Source of the DNA: an uncultured Collinsella sp.
GTDB taxonomy: Bacteria > Actinomycetota > Coriobacteriia > Coriobacteriales > Coriobacteriaceae
Assembly (NCBI GenBank): GCA_902465105.1
Contig: CABQLM010000003.1
Coordinates: forward strand, 13,895 to 77,894
DNA: 64,000 nt
Direction of reading: 5' to 3'
The notes under the pieces were generated by a model. That model did not search any database. It was not told where the DNA came from and saw only the letters and a list, made by a program, of their open reading frames with translations. Numbering within the stretch: the first letter of the stretch is position 1; each line of letters begins with the position of its first letter. Of the stretch, positions 7,877 through 17,871 are shown piece by piece. The translations under genes and the position numbers were made by a program.

Positions 7877-9232
7877 ATGTCTGCGGTGGATATTGCGCTT
7901 GTTGTAATTGCTTTGGTTGCGGCGGGAGTTGCCGTCACCTGCGCGGTGCAGCTCAAGAGCCTTCGTGTCGAACTGCGAGAGCGCAACGATAGCGGCGCCG
8001 AGACGCTGGCGGCACTCGAGCGGGCCAATAGCGCACTTGATGGCTTAAACGTCGTAATGACCGAAACCCAGCGCACGGCAAATGCCATTGCACAGCAGCA
8101 GGCGACCGATGGTGCCGTGGAACAGCAGCGTTACCTGACTATCGCACGCGAGTTCTCGCAGGCTGGCGACCGCATGGACGACCTACGTCGCGAGACGGCC
8201 CAGCAGCTGGGCGCCAACCGCGAAGGTATTGAACACCGTCTGGACAAAGTGCGCGAGACGGTCGATGTTCAGCTGGGCGCTATCCGCAAGGACAACAGCG
8301 TGCAGCTTGATCGGATGCGCGCTACGGTGGACGAGAAGCTTTCCCGTACGCTCAATGACCGTCTGTCGGCGTCGTTTAAGCAGGTGAGCGACCAGCTCGA
8401 GGCTGTGTACAAGGGACTGGGCGACATGCAATCCATTGCCACCGGCGTGGGCGACCTTAAGCGCGTGCTGGGCAACGTCAAGGCGCGCGGCATTTTGGGC
8501 GAGGTTCAGCTGGGCGCGATCCTGGCGGACATCCTCACGCCCGACCAGTATCTGGAAAACATCGCCACCAAGCCTGGTGCCTCGGAACGGGTTGAGTTTG
8601 CCGTCAAGCTGCCGGTGGACGAGGGTGCTCCCGTGCTCTTGCCGATCGATTCCAAGTTTCCGGGCGATGCGTACGAGCATCTGCTTGATGCGCAGGAGTC
8701 GGGCGACGCGGAGGCCGTTGCCGCCGCGCGCAAGACGCTTGATATGATGGTCAAGCGCGAGGCCAAAGACATCTGCGAAAAGTACCTGAGCGTGCCCGCG
8801 ACGACCAACTTTGGCATTATGTTCGTTCCGTTTGAGGGCCTGTATGCCGAGGTCGTCAGTCGCCCCGGTCTTATCGAGACCCTGGGCCGCGACTATCACG
8901 TCAACGTTGCCGGCCCCAGCACCATGGCGGCCATCCTCAACAGCCTGCAAATGAGCTATCAGACGTTTAAGCTGCAGAAGCGTACCGACGACGTGCTGCG
9001 CGTGCTCTCCGCCGTCAAGGCCGAGTTGCCGCGCTATCAGGCGGCGCTGCGCCGCGCTCAGCAGCAGATTGAGACCGCGGGTAAAACGGTTGAGGGCATT
9101 ATCACCACGCGTACCAACGTCATGGAGCGCAAGCTCAAGGATATCGATGCGCTGGAAGATGCCGAGGAAGCCGACGAGATCTTGGGACTCACATCTGCAG
9201 GTTTGCTTTCGGGCCAGGCAGACGAGGGCTAG
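7877..9232 (+). CDS. rmuC: DNA recombination protein RmuC
   Basis: RmuC-family protein (451 aa), linked in E. coli to limiting inversions and thought to have a nuclease-like core. An N-terminal membrane helix (about residues 4-24) is followed by a long coiled coil (about 30-185). The RmuC domain then shows the family signatures GNVKARGILGEVQLGAIL, LLPIDSKFPGDAYEHL and FVPFEGLYAEVV with NVAGPSTMAAILNSLQM. It lies among other DNA-repair genes (mutY-like, nth, mfd, recQ) but is followed by a terminator and is transcribed alone. Confidence 0.93.
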   Translation: MSAVDIALVVIALVAAGVAVTCAVQLKSLRVELRERNDSGAETLAALERANSALDGLNVVMTETQRTANAIAQQQATDGAVEQQRYLTIAREFSQAGDRMDDLRRETAQQLGANREGIEHRLDKVRETVDVQLGAIRKDNSVQLDRMRATVDEKLSRTLNDRLSASFKQVSDQLEAVYKGLGDMQSIATGVGDLKRVLGNVKARGILGEVQLGAILADILTPDQYLENIATKPGASERVEFAVKLPVDEGAPVLLPIDSKFPGDAYEHLLDAQESGDAEAVAAARKTLDMMVKREAKDICEKYLSVPATTNFGIMFVPFEGLYAEVVSRPGLIETLGRDYHVNVAGPSTMAAILNSLQMSYQTFKLQKRTDDVLRVLSAVKAELPRYQAALRRAQQQIETAGKTVEGIITTRTNVMERKLKDIDALEDAEEADEILGLTSAGLLSGQADEG

Positions 9233-9242
9233 TCGTAGAAGA

Positions 9243-9284
9243 CGGCGGGGCGCGTGCGTAAGCACAGGCACCCCGCCGCTTTTC
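9243..9284 (+). terminator. Terminator after rmuC
   Basis: CGGCGGGG (9243-9250) pairs with CCCCGCCG and runs into CTTTT. Confidence 0.75.
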
Positions 9285-9358
9285 GTATCGCGCTTGTTTG
9301 GAGCGCGATTCAATGTGCAACAATGGCGTTTCGCCCTGCCAGATGCGAAAGGAAACCC

Positions 9359-11161
9359 ATGTCTCAGAGAAGCACCAGCCCGCTCAAGCGCTCGACCGTG
9401 CGCCGTACGCTACGGCGTTTTTGGGATGTCACGCGCACACAGCCGCTGATTGTCTTTCTCTCGGTGTTCTCGTCGGCGGGCTATATCTTTTTGCTCACGT
9501 TTGCCAATACCTACGTGATGGCCCTCATCGTCGACCGCGTCCAAGCGGGCCCCGTGGCGGGCGATCAAGTATTCGAGGTCTTTGGCCCTTACATCATGGC
9601 GCTCGTGCTTGTGAACCTGGTGGGCCAGATTCTCTCCAAATTGCAGGACTACACCGTCTACAAGCTCGAGATCGCTGGTAACTACCACCTGGCGCGCCTG
9701 TGCTTTGACACGCTCTCCAACCAGTCCATGACGTTTCACACCAGCCGATTTGGCGGATCGCTCGTCAGTCAGACGAGCCGTTTTATGAGCGGATATACGG
9801 GCTTGGTGGACGTGACGGTGTATTCGCTCATTCCCACCATCACCTCGGTCATCTGCACGGTGGCGGCGCTCGCTCCGGTGGTGCCCACGTTTACCGTGAT
9901 CCTGGTAGGTATCATGGTCGTCTACATCGCGTTTGTCTGGCTTATGTACAAGCGCATCATGCCGCTTTCGGCCGCGACGTCCGCGGCACAGAACAAGCTG
10001 TCGGGCGTGTTGTCCGATGCGGTCACGAATATCTTGGCCGTTAAGACCTGTGGGCGCGAGGACTTTGAGCGCGACCTGTTCGATGCCGCCGACCGCGCCG
10101 CGCGCGATGCCGAGACGGTTTCGATGCACGCCATGATGCAGCGCAACTTTACGACCTCGGGTCTCATCGTCATTACCATGGCCGTGGTGAGTGTGTTCGT
10201 GGCGGGCGGCAACGCGTGGTTTGGCATCTCGGCCGGTGCTCTCGTCATGATTTTTACTTATACGTACAACCTCACCATGCGTCTGAACTACGTAAGCTCC
10301 ATGATGCAGCGCATTAACCGTGCGCTGGGCGACGCGGCCGAGATGACGCGCGTGCTGGACGAGCCGCGCCTGGTGGCAGACGACGAGGATGCGACCGAGC
10401 TTAAGGTGGGTGAGGGTGCGATCGATTTTGAGCACCTGAGCTTTGCATATCGCGATGCCGCGGCGGGCGAGAGCGTGTTCGATGACCTGACGCTTCATGT
10501 TGCAGCGGGTCAGCGAGTGGGCTTGGTGGGCAAATCGGGTTCGGGCAAGACGACACTCACCAAGCTGTTGCTGCGCCTGGACGACGTGCAAGGCGGCCGC
10601 GTGCTCGTGGACGGCCAGGACGTCTCGCGCTGCACGCAGCAGAGCCTGCGCCGCCAGGTTGCCTACGTGCCGCAGGAGGCGCTGCTGTTCCACCGCTCCA
10701 TTCGCGAGAATATCGCCTACGGCCGCCCCGACGCTACCGACGAGCAGATTCGCGAGGCCGCGCGCTTGGCCAATGGCCTGGAGTTTATCGACCGCCTGCC
10801 CCGTGGCTTTGACACCATGGTGGGCGAGCGGGGCGTTAAGCTCTCGGGCGGCCAGCGCCAGCGCGTTGCCATTGCCCGCGCCATCCTCACCGACGCACCG
10901 ATTCTGGTGCTCGACGAGGCGACATCTGCCCTGGACAGTGAGTCCGAGGCGCTGGTGCAGGAGGCGCTCGAGAACCTGATGCGTGGGCGCACTTCCATTG
11001 TGGTGGCGCACCGCCTGTCCACCGTGGCGGCGCTCGACCGCATCGTGGTGCTGGCGGACGGCGAGATTGTCGAGGACGGCACGCATGCGCAGCTCGTCGA
11101 GGCGGGTGGCGAGTATGCGAGCCTGTGGAGTCGCCAAACCGGCGCATTTTTGGAGGCGTAA
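9359..11161 (+). CDS. ABC exporter, fused transmembrane and ATPase domains
   Basis: A 600-aa half-transporter of the type IV (ABCB/MsbA-like) exporter class. About six membrane helices occupy residues 30-310. The nucleotide-binding domain follows, with Walker A GKSGSGKTT (about 390), signature LSGGQRQR (about 496), Walker B ILVLDEATSALD (about 516) and the switch His in VVAHRLST. It would act as a homodimer or pair with another half-transporter, but no second ABC gene is adjacent. Start chosen at ATG 9359 after GAAAGGAAAC; an upstream in-frame ATG at 9254 would begin inside the preceding terminator. Substrate unknown (drug, lipid or peptide). Confidence 0.9.
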   Translation: MSQRSTSPLKRSTVRRTLRRFWDVTRTQPLIVFLSVFSSAGYIFLLTFANTYVMALIVDRVQAGPVAGDQVFEVFGPYIMALVLVNLVGQILSKLQDYTVYKLEIAGNYHLARLCFDTLSNQSMTFHTSRFGGSLVSQTSRFMSGYTGLVDVTVYSLIPTITSVICTVAALAPVVPTFTVILVGIMVVYIAFVWLMYKRIMPLSAATSAAQNKLSGVLSDAVTNILAVKTCGREDFERDLFDAADRAARDAETVSMHAMMQRNFTTSGLIVITMAVVSVFVAGGNAWFGISAGALVMIFTYTYNLTMRLNYVSSMMQRINRALGDAAEMTRVLDEPRLVADDEDATELKVGEGAIDFEHLSFAYRDAAAGESVFDDLTLHVAAGQRVGLVGKSGSGKTTLTKLLLRLDDVQGGRVLVDGQDVSRCTQQSLRRQVAYVPQEALLFHRSIRENIAYGRPDATDEQIREAARLANGLEFIDRLPRGFDTMVGERGVKLSGGQRQRVAIARAILTDAPILVLDEATSALDSESEALVQEALENLMRGRTSIVVAHRLSTVAALDRIVVLADGEIVEDGTHAQLVEAGGEYASLWSRQTGAFLEA

Positions 11162-11224
11162 AGACCCCATACGTGGGACAATCGTGCCCATAGGTTTGTT
11201 ATGCCGCTGAGCCGAGGAGCCGTT

Positions 11225-11890
11225 ATGCCACGCGAGACCAATGCCGCCAAACGCGAGCGCGCCATCGAGGTGTGCGAGCGCCTTAACCGTCGCTATGGCC
11301 CGGTCGAGTGCTTCTTGGACCATGAGAATCCGTTTAGACTGCTGATTGCCGTGTTACTCTCGGCACAAACGACCGATGCGCAGGTCAACAAGGTGACGCC
11401 GAAGCTGTTTTCCCGGTGGCCCACGCCCGAGGCCATGGCGGAGGCGAGCGTTGCCGATGTGGCCGATGCCATTAAGTCGCTCGGCTTTTATAAGAGTAAG
11501 GCCAAGCATGCCGTGGGGGCTGCACAGATGATTGTCGCCGACTATGGCGGTGAGGTGCCGGCCGATATGAAGGAACTCGTCAAGCTGCCGGGCGTGGGGC
11601 GCAAGACGGCGAACATCGTCCTCAACGTCGGGTTCGGCATCGTGGAGGGCATTGCGGTCGATACGCACGTCAACCGCATCGCGCACCGTCTGATGCTGAG
11701 TCCTAAGACGCATGCCAAGGAGCCGCTCAAGACCGAGCAGGACCTACTCAAGATTCTGCCGCATGAGTATTGGGAATCGGTCAACCACCAGTGGATTACC
11801 TTTGGTCGCGAGATCTGTGACGCCCGCAAACCCAAATGCGACGAGTGCCCGCTGGCAGACCTTTGCCCGAGCGTGCGCGTTTTGGGGTAG
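11225..11890 (+). CDS. nth: Endonuclease III
   Basis: Bifunctional DNA glycosylase/AP lyase removing oxidised pyrimidines (221 aa). The helix-hairpin-helix LPGVGRKTANIVLN contains the catalytic Lys; the catalytic Asp is in VDTHVNRIAHRL. The Fe-S cluster is intact: CDARKPKCDECPLADLC matches Cys-X6-Cys-X2-Cys-X5-Cys. This contrasts with the clusterless MutY-like protein 6 kb upstream. ATG 11225 follows GAGGAG; an earlier in-frame ATG at 11201 lacks one. It lies 63 bp after the ABC exporter, so readthrough is possible. Confidence 0.95.
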   Translation: MPRETNAAKRERAIEVCERLNRRYGPVECFLDHENPFRLLIAVLLSAQTTDAQVNKVTPKLFSRWPTPEAMAEASVADVADAIKSLGFYKSKAKHAVGAAQMIVADYGGEVPADMKELVKLPGVGRKTANIVLNVGFGIVEGIAVDTHVNRIAHRLMLSPKTHAKEPLKTEQDLLKILPHEYWESVNHQWITFGREICDARKPKCDECPLADLCPSVRVLG

Positions 11891-11957
11891 CTGTTCGGCG
11901 TGCGCCGGCGTGTCCATCCTATGCGTTACCATGACAATCAATATTTTTGACGTACGA

Positions 11958-11985
11958 CCCGCCGAGCTTGCCCCGGCGGGCTTTT
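11958..11985 (+). terminator. Terminator between nth and mfd
   Basis: CCCGCCG/CGGCGGG with an AGCTTGCCC loop, followed by CTTTT; it lies 25 bp before the mfd start. Confidence 0.7.
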
Positions 11986-12010
11986 GGCGTTGCGATGCCG
12001 GAGGAACAGC

Positions 12011-15000
12011 ATGCTCATTCACCGTATAGCCGCGCAGCTCTACACTGCCGAGGCTCTGCAGACCGTTGAGGCCGGGCTTGATGCCGGCGAGGACGTGACG
12101 CTGGCCGTGTCGCAGTCGGGCCGTACGCTTATGGCGGCCGCCCAGTTTGCGCGCCGTCCGCGCCCCACGGTCTACATCGTGAGCGGCGAGGATGCCGCCG
12201 ACCGCGCCGCTCGCAGCTTGGCTGCGTATGTGGGCCTGGCGCATGTGTGCCGTTTTCCCGAGCGCAAGGACTATCCGTGGCGCGAGCAGGCGCCCGACGA
12301 CGCCGTGGTTGCCCAGCGCTGCGAGGCCCTGGGTCGCATCGTGCGCGGCGACAACTGCATCATGGTCGCATCGGCTCGCGCGTTGCTGCGTTGCGTGCCG
12401 CCGGTTGAGAGTCGCTATTGGGAGTCCACCACCTTTGCGGTGGGCGAGGAGATTCCCTTTGACGAGGTTCCGCAGCGCCTGGTGGGCATGGGCTATACCA
12501 ATGCCGGCGCCGCCGACGCGCCCGGTCTGTTCCGCGTACACGGTGACACCGTCGAGGTGTTCCCCGCGCAGGAAAAAGCGCCCGTGCGCATTGAGTTTTT
12601 TGGCGACGAGATCGACCGCATCCGTCGCATGGTGAGCTCAACGGGCCAAACCATCGGCAACGAGGACAGTATCGAGATCTTCCCCTGCCGCGAGCTGGCG
12701 CTCACCGACGAGGCCGTCCACAACATGCATGTGGCGCTCTATCGCGCCAGCCAGGACGACAGCAAACTGGCGGCGCTGCTCGAGATGGTGGATGCGCGCA
12801 TCGTTACGCCCGAGCTCGATCGCTTTTTGCCGGTGATGTACGGCCAGACCGTGAGCCCGCTGTCGCACGTGAGCGGCAAGGCGCTCGTGGTGCTGTCCGA
12901 GCCGCGCTCACTGTTCGACGATTGCCTGCGCGCCTACGAGGATATCGAGGCCCGTGCCGGCGAGGCGGGGGTCGACCACCTGGATGGCCTGTACGTGCGT
13001 GCCCAGCAGCTCGATTTTGGTGCTCAGCAGCGCCTGAACTATGTGAGCCTGATTCGCGCCGGCGGTGCGGTGACGGCCGAGCTCAAGATTGAGCAGCCGG
13101 CCATCGCAGGCTCGGACAACCGCTTTATGACGCGCATCCAGGAAGTCGTGGGCAAGCGCTATGCCTGCGTGTTTGCCATTCCCGATCGCGGTGCGCGCGA
13201 GTCGATGGAGCTCACCTTTGGTGACGAGGGCATTACCTTTGAGGAGTCGCTGACGGCAGCGCCCGAAAACGCCGGCGTCATTGGCGAGCGCGTACGCGTG
13301 GCAGCGGCGGATTCTGCCGACCGTGCCGCCCGCCAGGATGCCCATGCTGCAATTCGCGAGCGTCACGCCGATGCACTTAACGCCCGCTCACTCGAGGCGG
13401 GTGCCGCCCAGGCTGCTGCTGGTGCCGCCGTGCCCACCATCTCGCGCGGACGCGTGACCTTTGTGGATGCCGCCCTGCCGCAGGGCGTGGTGGTGCCCGA
13501 TGCCAACCTGGCCGTGTTCTCGATCGCCGACCTCAACGCCCGCATGGACGCCAACCGTGCGCGCAGCCGTCGCAAGGTGGACATTACGCAGATCACGTTT
13601 CCGTTTAAGCCGGGCGACTACGTGGTGCATGCCACCCATGGCATCGCGCTCTTTAGCGAGATCGCGCGCCAGGAAGTGGGCGGCAAGGAACGCGACTACT
13701 TTTTGCTGGAATATGCCGACGGCGACAAGCTCTACGTGCCGTTGGAGCAGGTCGACCGCATCACACGCTATGTTGGTCCCGACGGCGACAAGCCGCGCCT
13801 GACCAGGCTCAACACTGCAGACTGGACGCGCGCCACCAATAAGGCGCGCAAGAACGCCAAAAAGCTGGCGTTTGACTTGGTCGACCTGTATACACGCCGC
13901 TCGTCGATCACGGGCATTGCCTGTCCGCCCGATACGCCCGAGCAAATCGAGATGGAGGAGAGCTTCCCCTACGAGGAGACGCGCGATCAGCTGGAGGCCA
14001 TCGCCGACATTAAGGCCGACATGGAGGCACCCAAGCCCATGGACCGCCTACTCTGCGGCGACGTGGGCTTTGGCAAGACCGAGGTCGCCCTGCGCGCGGC
14101 GTTTAAGTGCGTTGATTCCGGCCGCCAGGTCATGGTGCTCTGCCCTACGACCATTCTGGCCCAGCAGCACTACGAGACGTTCTTTGAGCGCTTTGCCCCG
14201 TTTGGCCTCGAGGTCGAGGTGCTCAGTCGCTTCCGCACGCCGGCGCAGCAAAAGCGCGCGCTCAAGGCGTTTGCCGAGGGCACGATCGATGTGCTCATCG
14301 GCACGCACCGTCTGCTTTCGGCCGATGTGAACCCCAAAAACTTGGGCCTGGTGATCATCGACGAGGAGCAGCGCTTTGGCGTGCAGCACAAGGAGCAGCT
14401 CAAGAATCTGCGCGAGCAGATTGACGTGCTAACGCTTTCGGCAACGCCTATCCCGCGTACCATGCAGATGGCCACGAGCGGCGTGCGCGATATGAGCCTA
14501 ATCACCACGCCGCCGACGGGGCGTCGTCCCGTAATCGTGCACGTGGGGGAGTACGACCCCGACGTGGTGAGCGCGGCGATTCGCCTGGAGGTTGGTCGCG
14601 GCGGCCAGGTGTACTACGTGTCCAACCGCGTCAAGACTATCGACGATGCCGTAGCGCGCGTGCACGAGGCCGCGCCCGAGGCGCGCGTGGGCGTGGCGCA
14701 CGGCAAGATGAGCCCGCGCGAGGTCGAGGACGTGATGATCGAGTTCGCGACCAAAAAGATCGACGTACTCATTGCCACGACCATCGTGGAGAGCGGTATC
14801 GACAACGCGACCGCCAACACGCTCATCATCGAGGACTCGCAGCGCCTGGGCCTGGCGCAGCTCTACCAGCTCAAGGGTCGTGTGGGCCGCTCGGCCACGC
14901 AGGCCTATGCGTACTTTATGTTCCCGGGCGAGCTGCCGCTCACCGAGGAGGCTACGGCGCGCCTGACTGCCCTTTCCGAGTTTCAGGACCTGGGCAGCGG

Positions 15001-15643
15001 CATGCGTATCGCCATGCGCGACCTGGAGATTCGTGGTGCCGGTTCGCTCATGGGCGCCGAGCAGCACGGTAACCTGTCGAGCGTGGGCTTTGACCTGTTT
15101 ACGCAGATGCTGGGCCAGGCCGTGGCCGAGGCGCGCGGCGATGACGATGCCGGCGTGGAGGCGGCGAGCGTGGGCATTAACCTGCCGGCCGACTACTTCT
15201 TGTCCGAGGAATACCTGCCGGCGGTGGACCAGCGCGTACTCGTGTACCGCAAGCTTGCGGCGGCCGAGGACCTAGAGAGCATCGACGAGGTACAGGAGGA
15301 GACCGAGGCTGCACACGGCGAGCTGCCGTTGGCGGGGCTCAACCTGTTCAATCGCGCGCGAATCCGCATTCGCGGCGAGCGTCTGGGGCTCGAGAACGTC
15401 ACGCTCAGCGGCGGTCGCATCACGTTTTTGGGTGTCGACGTGCCCAAGAAGGTGGCCTTTGAGCTTAAGACTCGCTATGGCGCGGTGAACTTCCCCAAGA
15501 GCCGCAAGCTGTCGGTGCCCTACAAGGCGGGCGCCGGTGCGGGCAGCGGCCTAGGCCGCGGTCTCGACGCTAACGACGGCACCGGCCCGGTGGCCGCGGC
15601 GCTCATGTTGCTGCAGCAGCTGGGCGCGAGCGACGATGACTAA
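12011..15643 (+). CDS. mfd: Transcription-repair coupling factor Mfd
   Basis: Large SF2 translocase (1210 aa) that displaces RNA polymerase stalled at lesions and recruits UvrA. UvrB-like N-terminal domains cover about 1-350. The RNA-polymerase-interacting domain begins near 530 (FKPGDYVVHATHGIALF). The RecG-like motor has Walker A GDVGFGKTE (about 682), DEEQRFG (about 783) and LSATPIPRTMQ, followed by the TRG motif region and a C-terminal TRCF domain (about 1060-1160). The start ATG 12011 follows GGAGGA. The region around residues 430-490 is Ala-rich and looks like a lineage-specific linker. Confidence 0.97.
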   Translation: MLIHRIAAQLYTAEALQTVEAGLDAGEDVTLAVSQSGRTLMAAAQFARRPRPTVYIVSGEDAADRAARSLAAYVGLAHVCRFPERKDYPWREQAPDDAVVAQRCEALGRIVRGDNCIMVASARALLRCVPPVESRYWESTTFAVGEEIPFDEVPQRLVGMGYTNAGAADAPGLFRVHGDTVEVFPAQEKAPVRIEFFGDEIDRIRRMVSSTGQTIGNEDSIEIFPCRELALTDEAVHNMHVALYRASQDDSKLAALLEMVDARIVTPELDRFLPVMYGQTVSPLSHVSGKALVVLSEPRSLFDDCLRAYEDIEARAGEAGVDHLDGLYVRAQQLDFGAQQRLNYVSLIRAGGAVTAELKIEQPAIAGSDNRFMTRIQEVVGKRYACVFAIPDRGARESMELTFGDEGITFEESLTAAPENAGVIGERVRVAAADSADRAARQDAHAAIRERHADALNARSLEAGAAQAAAGAAVPTISRGRVTFVDAALPQGVVVPDANLAVFSIADLNARMDANRARSRRKVDITQITFPFKPGDYVVHATHGIALFSEIARQEVGGKERDYFLLEYADGDKLYVPLEQVDRITRYVGPDGDKPRLTRLNTADWTRATNKARKNAKKLAFDLVDLYTRRSSITGIACPPDTPEQIEMEESFPYEETRDQLEAIADIKADMEAPKPMDRLLCGDVGFGKTEVALRAAFKCVDSGRQVMVLCPTTILAQQHYETFFERFAPFGLEVEVLSRFRTPAQQKRALKAFAEGTIDVLIGTHRLLSADVNPKNLGLVIIDEEQRFGVQHKEQLKNLREQIDVLTLSATPIPRTMQMATSGVRDMSLITTPPTGRRPVIVHVGEYDPDVVSAAIRLEVGRGGQVYYVSNRVKTIDDAVARVHEAAPEARVGVAHGKMSPREVEDVMIEFATKKIDVLIATTIVESGIDNATANTLIIEDSQRLGLAQLYQLKGRVGRSATQAYAYFMFPGELPLTEEATARLTALSEFQDLGSGMRIAMRDLEIRGAGSLMGAEQHGNLSSVGFDLFTQMLGQAVAEARGDDDAGVEAASVGINLPADYFLSEEYLPAVDQRVLVYRKLAAAEDLESIDEVQEETEAAHGELPLAGLNLFNRARIRIRGERLGLENVTLSGGRITFLGVDVPKKVAFELKTRYGAVNFPKSRKLSVPYKAGAGAGSGLGRGLDANDGTGPVAAALMLLQQLGASDDD

Positions 15644-15644
15644 C

Positions 15645-15775
15645 GGGTCGACGCTGCAAACGCCCCATTTGGGCAATCTGACCCTCACTCGTCGGTCGCG
15701 TACGCAAGTACGCTTCCCTCTTCCTTCGGGCCACCTTGCCACAAATGGAACGTTTTCGCTTACTTATGCTCAACC
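15645..15775. repeat. Dispersed 3'-UTR hairpin element, family A, copy 1
   Basis: Begins GTCGACGCTGC (15647) and ends TTATGCTCAACC. It contains the small palindrome GCGTACGCAAGTACGC and a long-range stem in which AACGCCCCATTTG faces CAAATGGAACGTT. Highly similar to 28964-29119 and partly to 20574-20680, 49506-49635 and 52897-53010. It starts directly after the mfd stop. Confidence 0.8.
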
Positions 15776-15858
15776 TGTAAGGGTATTTTCGGGACAAAGC
15801 CATCTTCGTCTCACCCGCATCGCAGGTTGACCGCCCTTCGCCCGACCGAAAGGAAAGC

Positions 15859-16722
15859 ATGTTCGGATACATCTATAAGAAAGATGTCGCCATCATCGCG
15901 GTTGTCCTTGCCCTTTGCCTGGGCGTGGGCAGTTTCTTCGATTATCAGATCTCGAGCGCGCTGTTCAACATCGGCAGCATGTACGGCCGCTTTATCGAGG
16001 CCGCCGGCGAGCTGCCGTTTGAGCTGACGGCGAGCGTTGCGGGCGTTATGCTCGTGCGCGCGGTGCGTCCCGACTCCGGGGGGAGCAAGTGGCTCGCCGT
16101 GCTCGGCATCCTCGTCAACGTTGGCCTGACCGGCTACGAGATTGTTTCGTCCCTGAGGGTTGGCGGCAAACTCATCGCGGCTCAGTTGGTGCTGACGTTT
16201 GTGCTGGTCATCGTCGCCAACCTTATCGTCTATCGCCTCACGCGCACGACCGAGCCCGACGAGCTCACACGCTGGGCGTTGATGGTGCTTGCCGTGTGGG
16301 TCGCTCAGGCCATCATCCTCAACGTGATCGTCAAACCGCTGTGGTCGCGCCCGCGTATGCGTGTAATCGAGGTGACGCAGGGGCTCGAGTTTCAGCCGTG
16401 GTGGGTGATCGGCAACCCCGACAAGTGGGCCTATATTGCCGCCGGTGTAGTCAAGGACGGCTTTAAATCGTTTGCGAGCGGACACACGGCGCACGCGGCG
16501 ATCGGCCTCATGCTCGCCGGGCTTCCCGCGGTAGCCTTTAAGGAAAAGCCGTCGCGCCGTCGTGTGGTCTTTTGGACGGCGGCTGCGGTTGCGGCGCTCG
16601 TCGCGTTTGGCCGCATCGTGATCGGAGCGCACTTTTTGAGCGACGTGAGCTGCGGCTTTGCCCTGGTGCTGGCGCTTGAGTGCCTTGCCGCGCGCATTGC
16701 CTACCCCAACGGCGTACAATAG
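15859..16722 (+). CDS. PAP2-family membrane phosphatase
   Basis: Lipid-phosphate phosphatase family protein (287 aa) with six or so membrane helices. The three catalytic motifs are in order: KPLWSRPRMR (KX6RP), FASGHTAHA (PSGH-like, with nucleophile His nearby) and GRIVIGAHFLSDVSCGF (SRX5HX3D-like). Members hydrolyse phosphatidic acid, PG-phosphate or undecaprenyl diphosphate; which of these is not decidable here. ATG 15859 follows GAAAGGAAAG. Next gene starts 45 bp later. Confidence 0.85.
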   Translation: MFGYIYKKDVAIIAVVLALCLGVGSFFDYQISSALFNIGSMYGRFIEAAGELPFELTASVAGVMLVRAVRPDSGGSKWLAVLGILVNVGLTGYEIVSSLRVGGKLIAAQLVLTFVLVIVANLIVYRLTRTTEPDELTRWALMVLAVWVAQAIILNVIVKPLWSRPRMRVIEVTQGLEFQPWWVIGNPDKWAYIAAGVVKDGFKSFASGHTAHAAIGLMLAGLPAVAFKEKPSRRRVVFWTAAAVAALVAFGRIVIGAHFLSDVSCGFALVLALECLAARIAYPNGVQ

Positions 16723-16767
16723 CCCCGTTTGAATCATCTGGCCGATACCCGGTAAGAGAGGATTGCC

Positions 16768-17793
16768 ATGCTCGCGTTCAACAACGATTATTCCCACGGC
16801 GCACACCCGGCGGTGCTGCAGGCGCTCGTCGATACCAATATGGAGCCGCAGCCCGGCTACGGTACCGATGCGCATACCGAGCGCGCCAAGCAACTTATCC
16901 GCGAGGCCTGTCAGGCGCCTGACGCCGACGTGTTTTTCCTGGTGGGCGGCACGCAAGCCAACGCGACGGTGATCGACATGCTGCTCGCGCCGTACGAGGG
17001 CGTCGTTGCCGCCGAGACTGGCCACGTCGCCTGCCACGAGGCGGGCGCCATCGAGTTTGGCGGTCACAAGGTGCTCACCATCCCCGGCTACGAGGGCAAG
17101 ATGCACGCCGAGGACCTCGAGAACTATATCCAGGTGTTCTACGAAAATGAGAGCTACGAGCACACGGTGTTCCCGGGCGCCGTGTACGTGAGCCTATCGA
17201 CCGAGTACGGCACGCTGTACTCCAAGGCCGAGCTCGCGGCGATTCACGCGGTGTGCCAGAAGCGCGAGATTCCGCTGTTTGTGGACGGTGCTCGCTTGGC
17301 CTATGCACTGGCGGCCGATGAGTGCGACATTACCCTGCCCGAGCTGGCGCAGCTGTGCGACGTGTTCTACATCGGCGGCACCAAGTGCGGCGCGCTCTGC
17401 GGCGAGGCCGTGGTGTTCTGCGGCATGCACGCCCCGGCGCATCCCATTCCGCGCATTAAGCAGCATGGCGCACTGCTTGCCAAGGGCCGCCTGACGGGTG
17501 TGCAGTTCGAGGCTCTTTTTACCGATGGCCTGTATTTTGAGATTGGTCGCCAGGCGATTGAGACCGCTCAGGCGCTGCGTCGCGTGCTGCACGAACGCGG
17601 CTACCAGTTCTTTTTGGAGACGCCGACCAACCAGCAGTTTGTAATTCTGCCCAACGAGGACATGACCCGCATTCGCGAGCATGCGGCGATCGAGTACTGG
17701 GAAAAGCACGACGATACCCACACGGTGGTGCGTTTTTGCACCAGCTGGGCCACGACGCAGGAGGATATCGACGCGTTGGCGGCTGTCCTGTAG
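16768..17793 (+). CDS. ltaE: Low-specificity L-threonine aldolase
   Basis: PLP enzyme splitting L-threonine or L-allo-threonine to glycine and acetaldehyde (341 aa, fold type I). The N-terminal NDYSHGAHPAVL, the FLVGGTQANATV substrate-binding stretch, FVDGARLAYAL (PLP Asp) and the Schiff-base Lys near residue 205 in GGTKCGALCGEAVVF are all present. Close relatives are annotated as beta-eliminating lyases or aminotransferases class V. RBS GAGAGGA. A hairpin follows. Confidence 0.88.
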   Translation: MLAFNNDYSHGAHPAVLQALVDTNMEPQPGYGTDAHTERAKQLIREACQAPDADVFFLVGGTQANATVIDMLLAPYEGVVAAETGHVACHEAGAIEFGGHKVLTIPGYEGKMHAEDLENYIQVFYENESYEHTVFPGAVYVSLSTEYGTLYSKAELAAIHAVCQKREIPLFVDGARLAYALAADECDITLPELAQLCDVFYIGGTKCGALCGEAVVFCGMHAPAHPIPRIKQHGALLAKGRLTGVQFEALFTDGLYFEIGRQAIETAQALRRVLHERGYQFFLETPTNQQFVILPNEDMTRIREHAAIEYWEKHDDTHTVVRFCTSWATTQEDIDALAAVL

Positions 17794-17809
17794 GTTGACG
17801 TGATGACGA

Positions 17810-17855
17810 GGGGCCGCCTTGCGCCTGGGTTTGGCGTGGGGCGGCCTTTGCTTTT
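17810..17855 (+). terminator. Terminator or attenuator between ltaE and the acetyltransferase
   Basis: GGGCCGCC/GGCGGCC stem with a long loop, followed by TTTGCTTTT. Confidence 0.6.
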
Positions 17856-17871
17856 GGGGAAGAAGGGCTGT

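Noticed and set aside
9410-11323. 637-codon minus-strand frame opposite the ABC exporter
   Set aside because: Shadow of the exporter; no domain motifs and His/Ala/Arg-rich composition.
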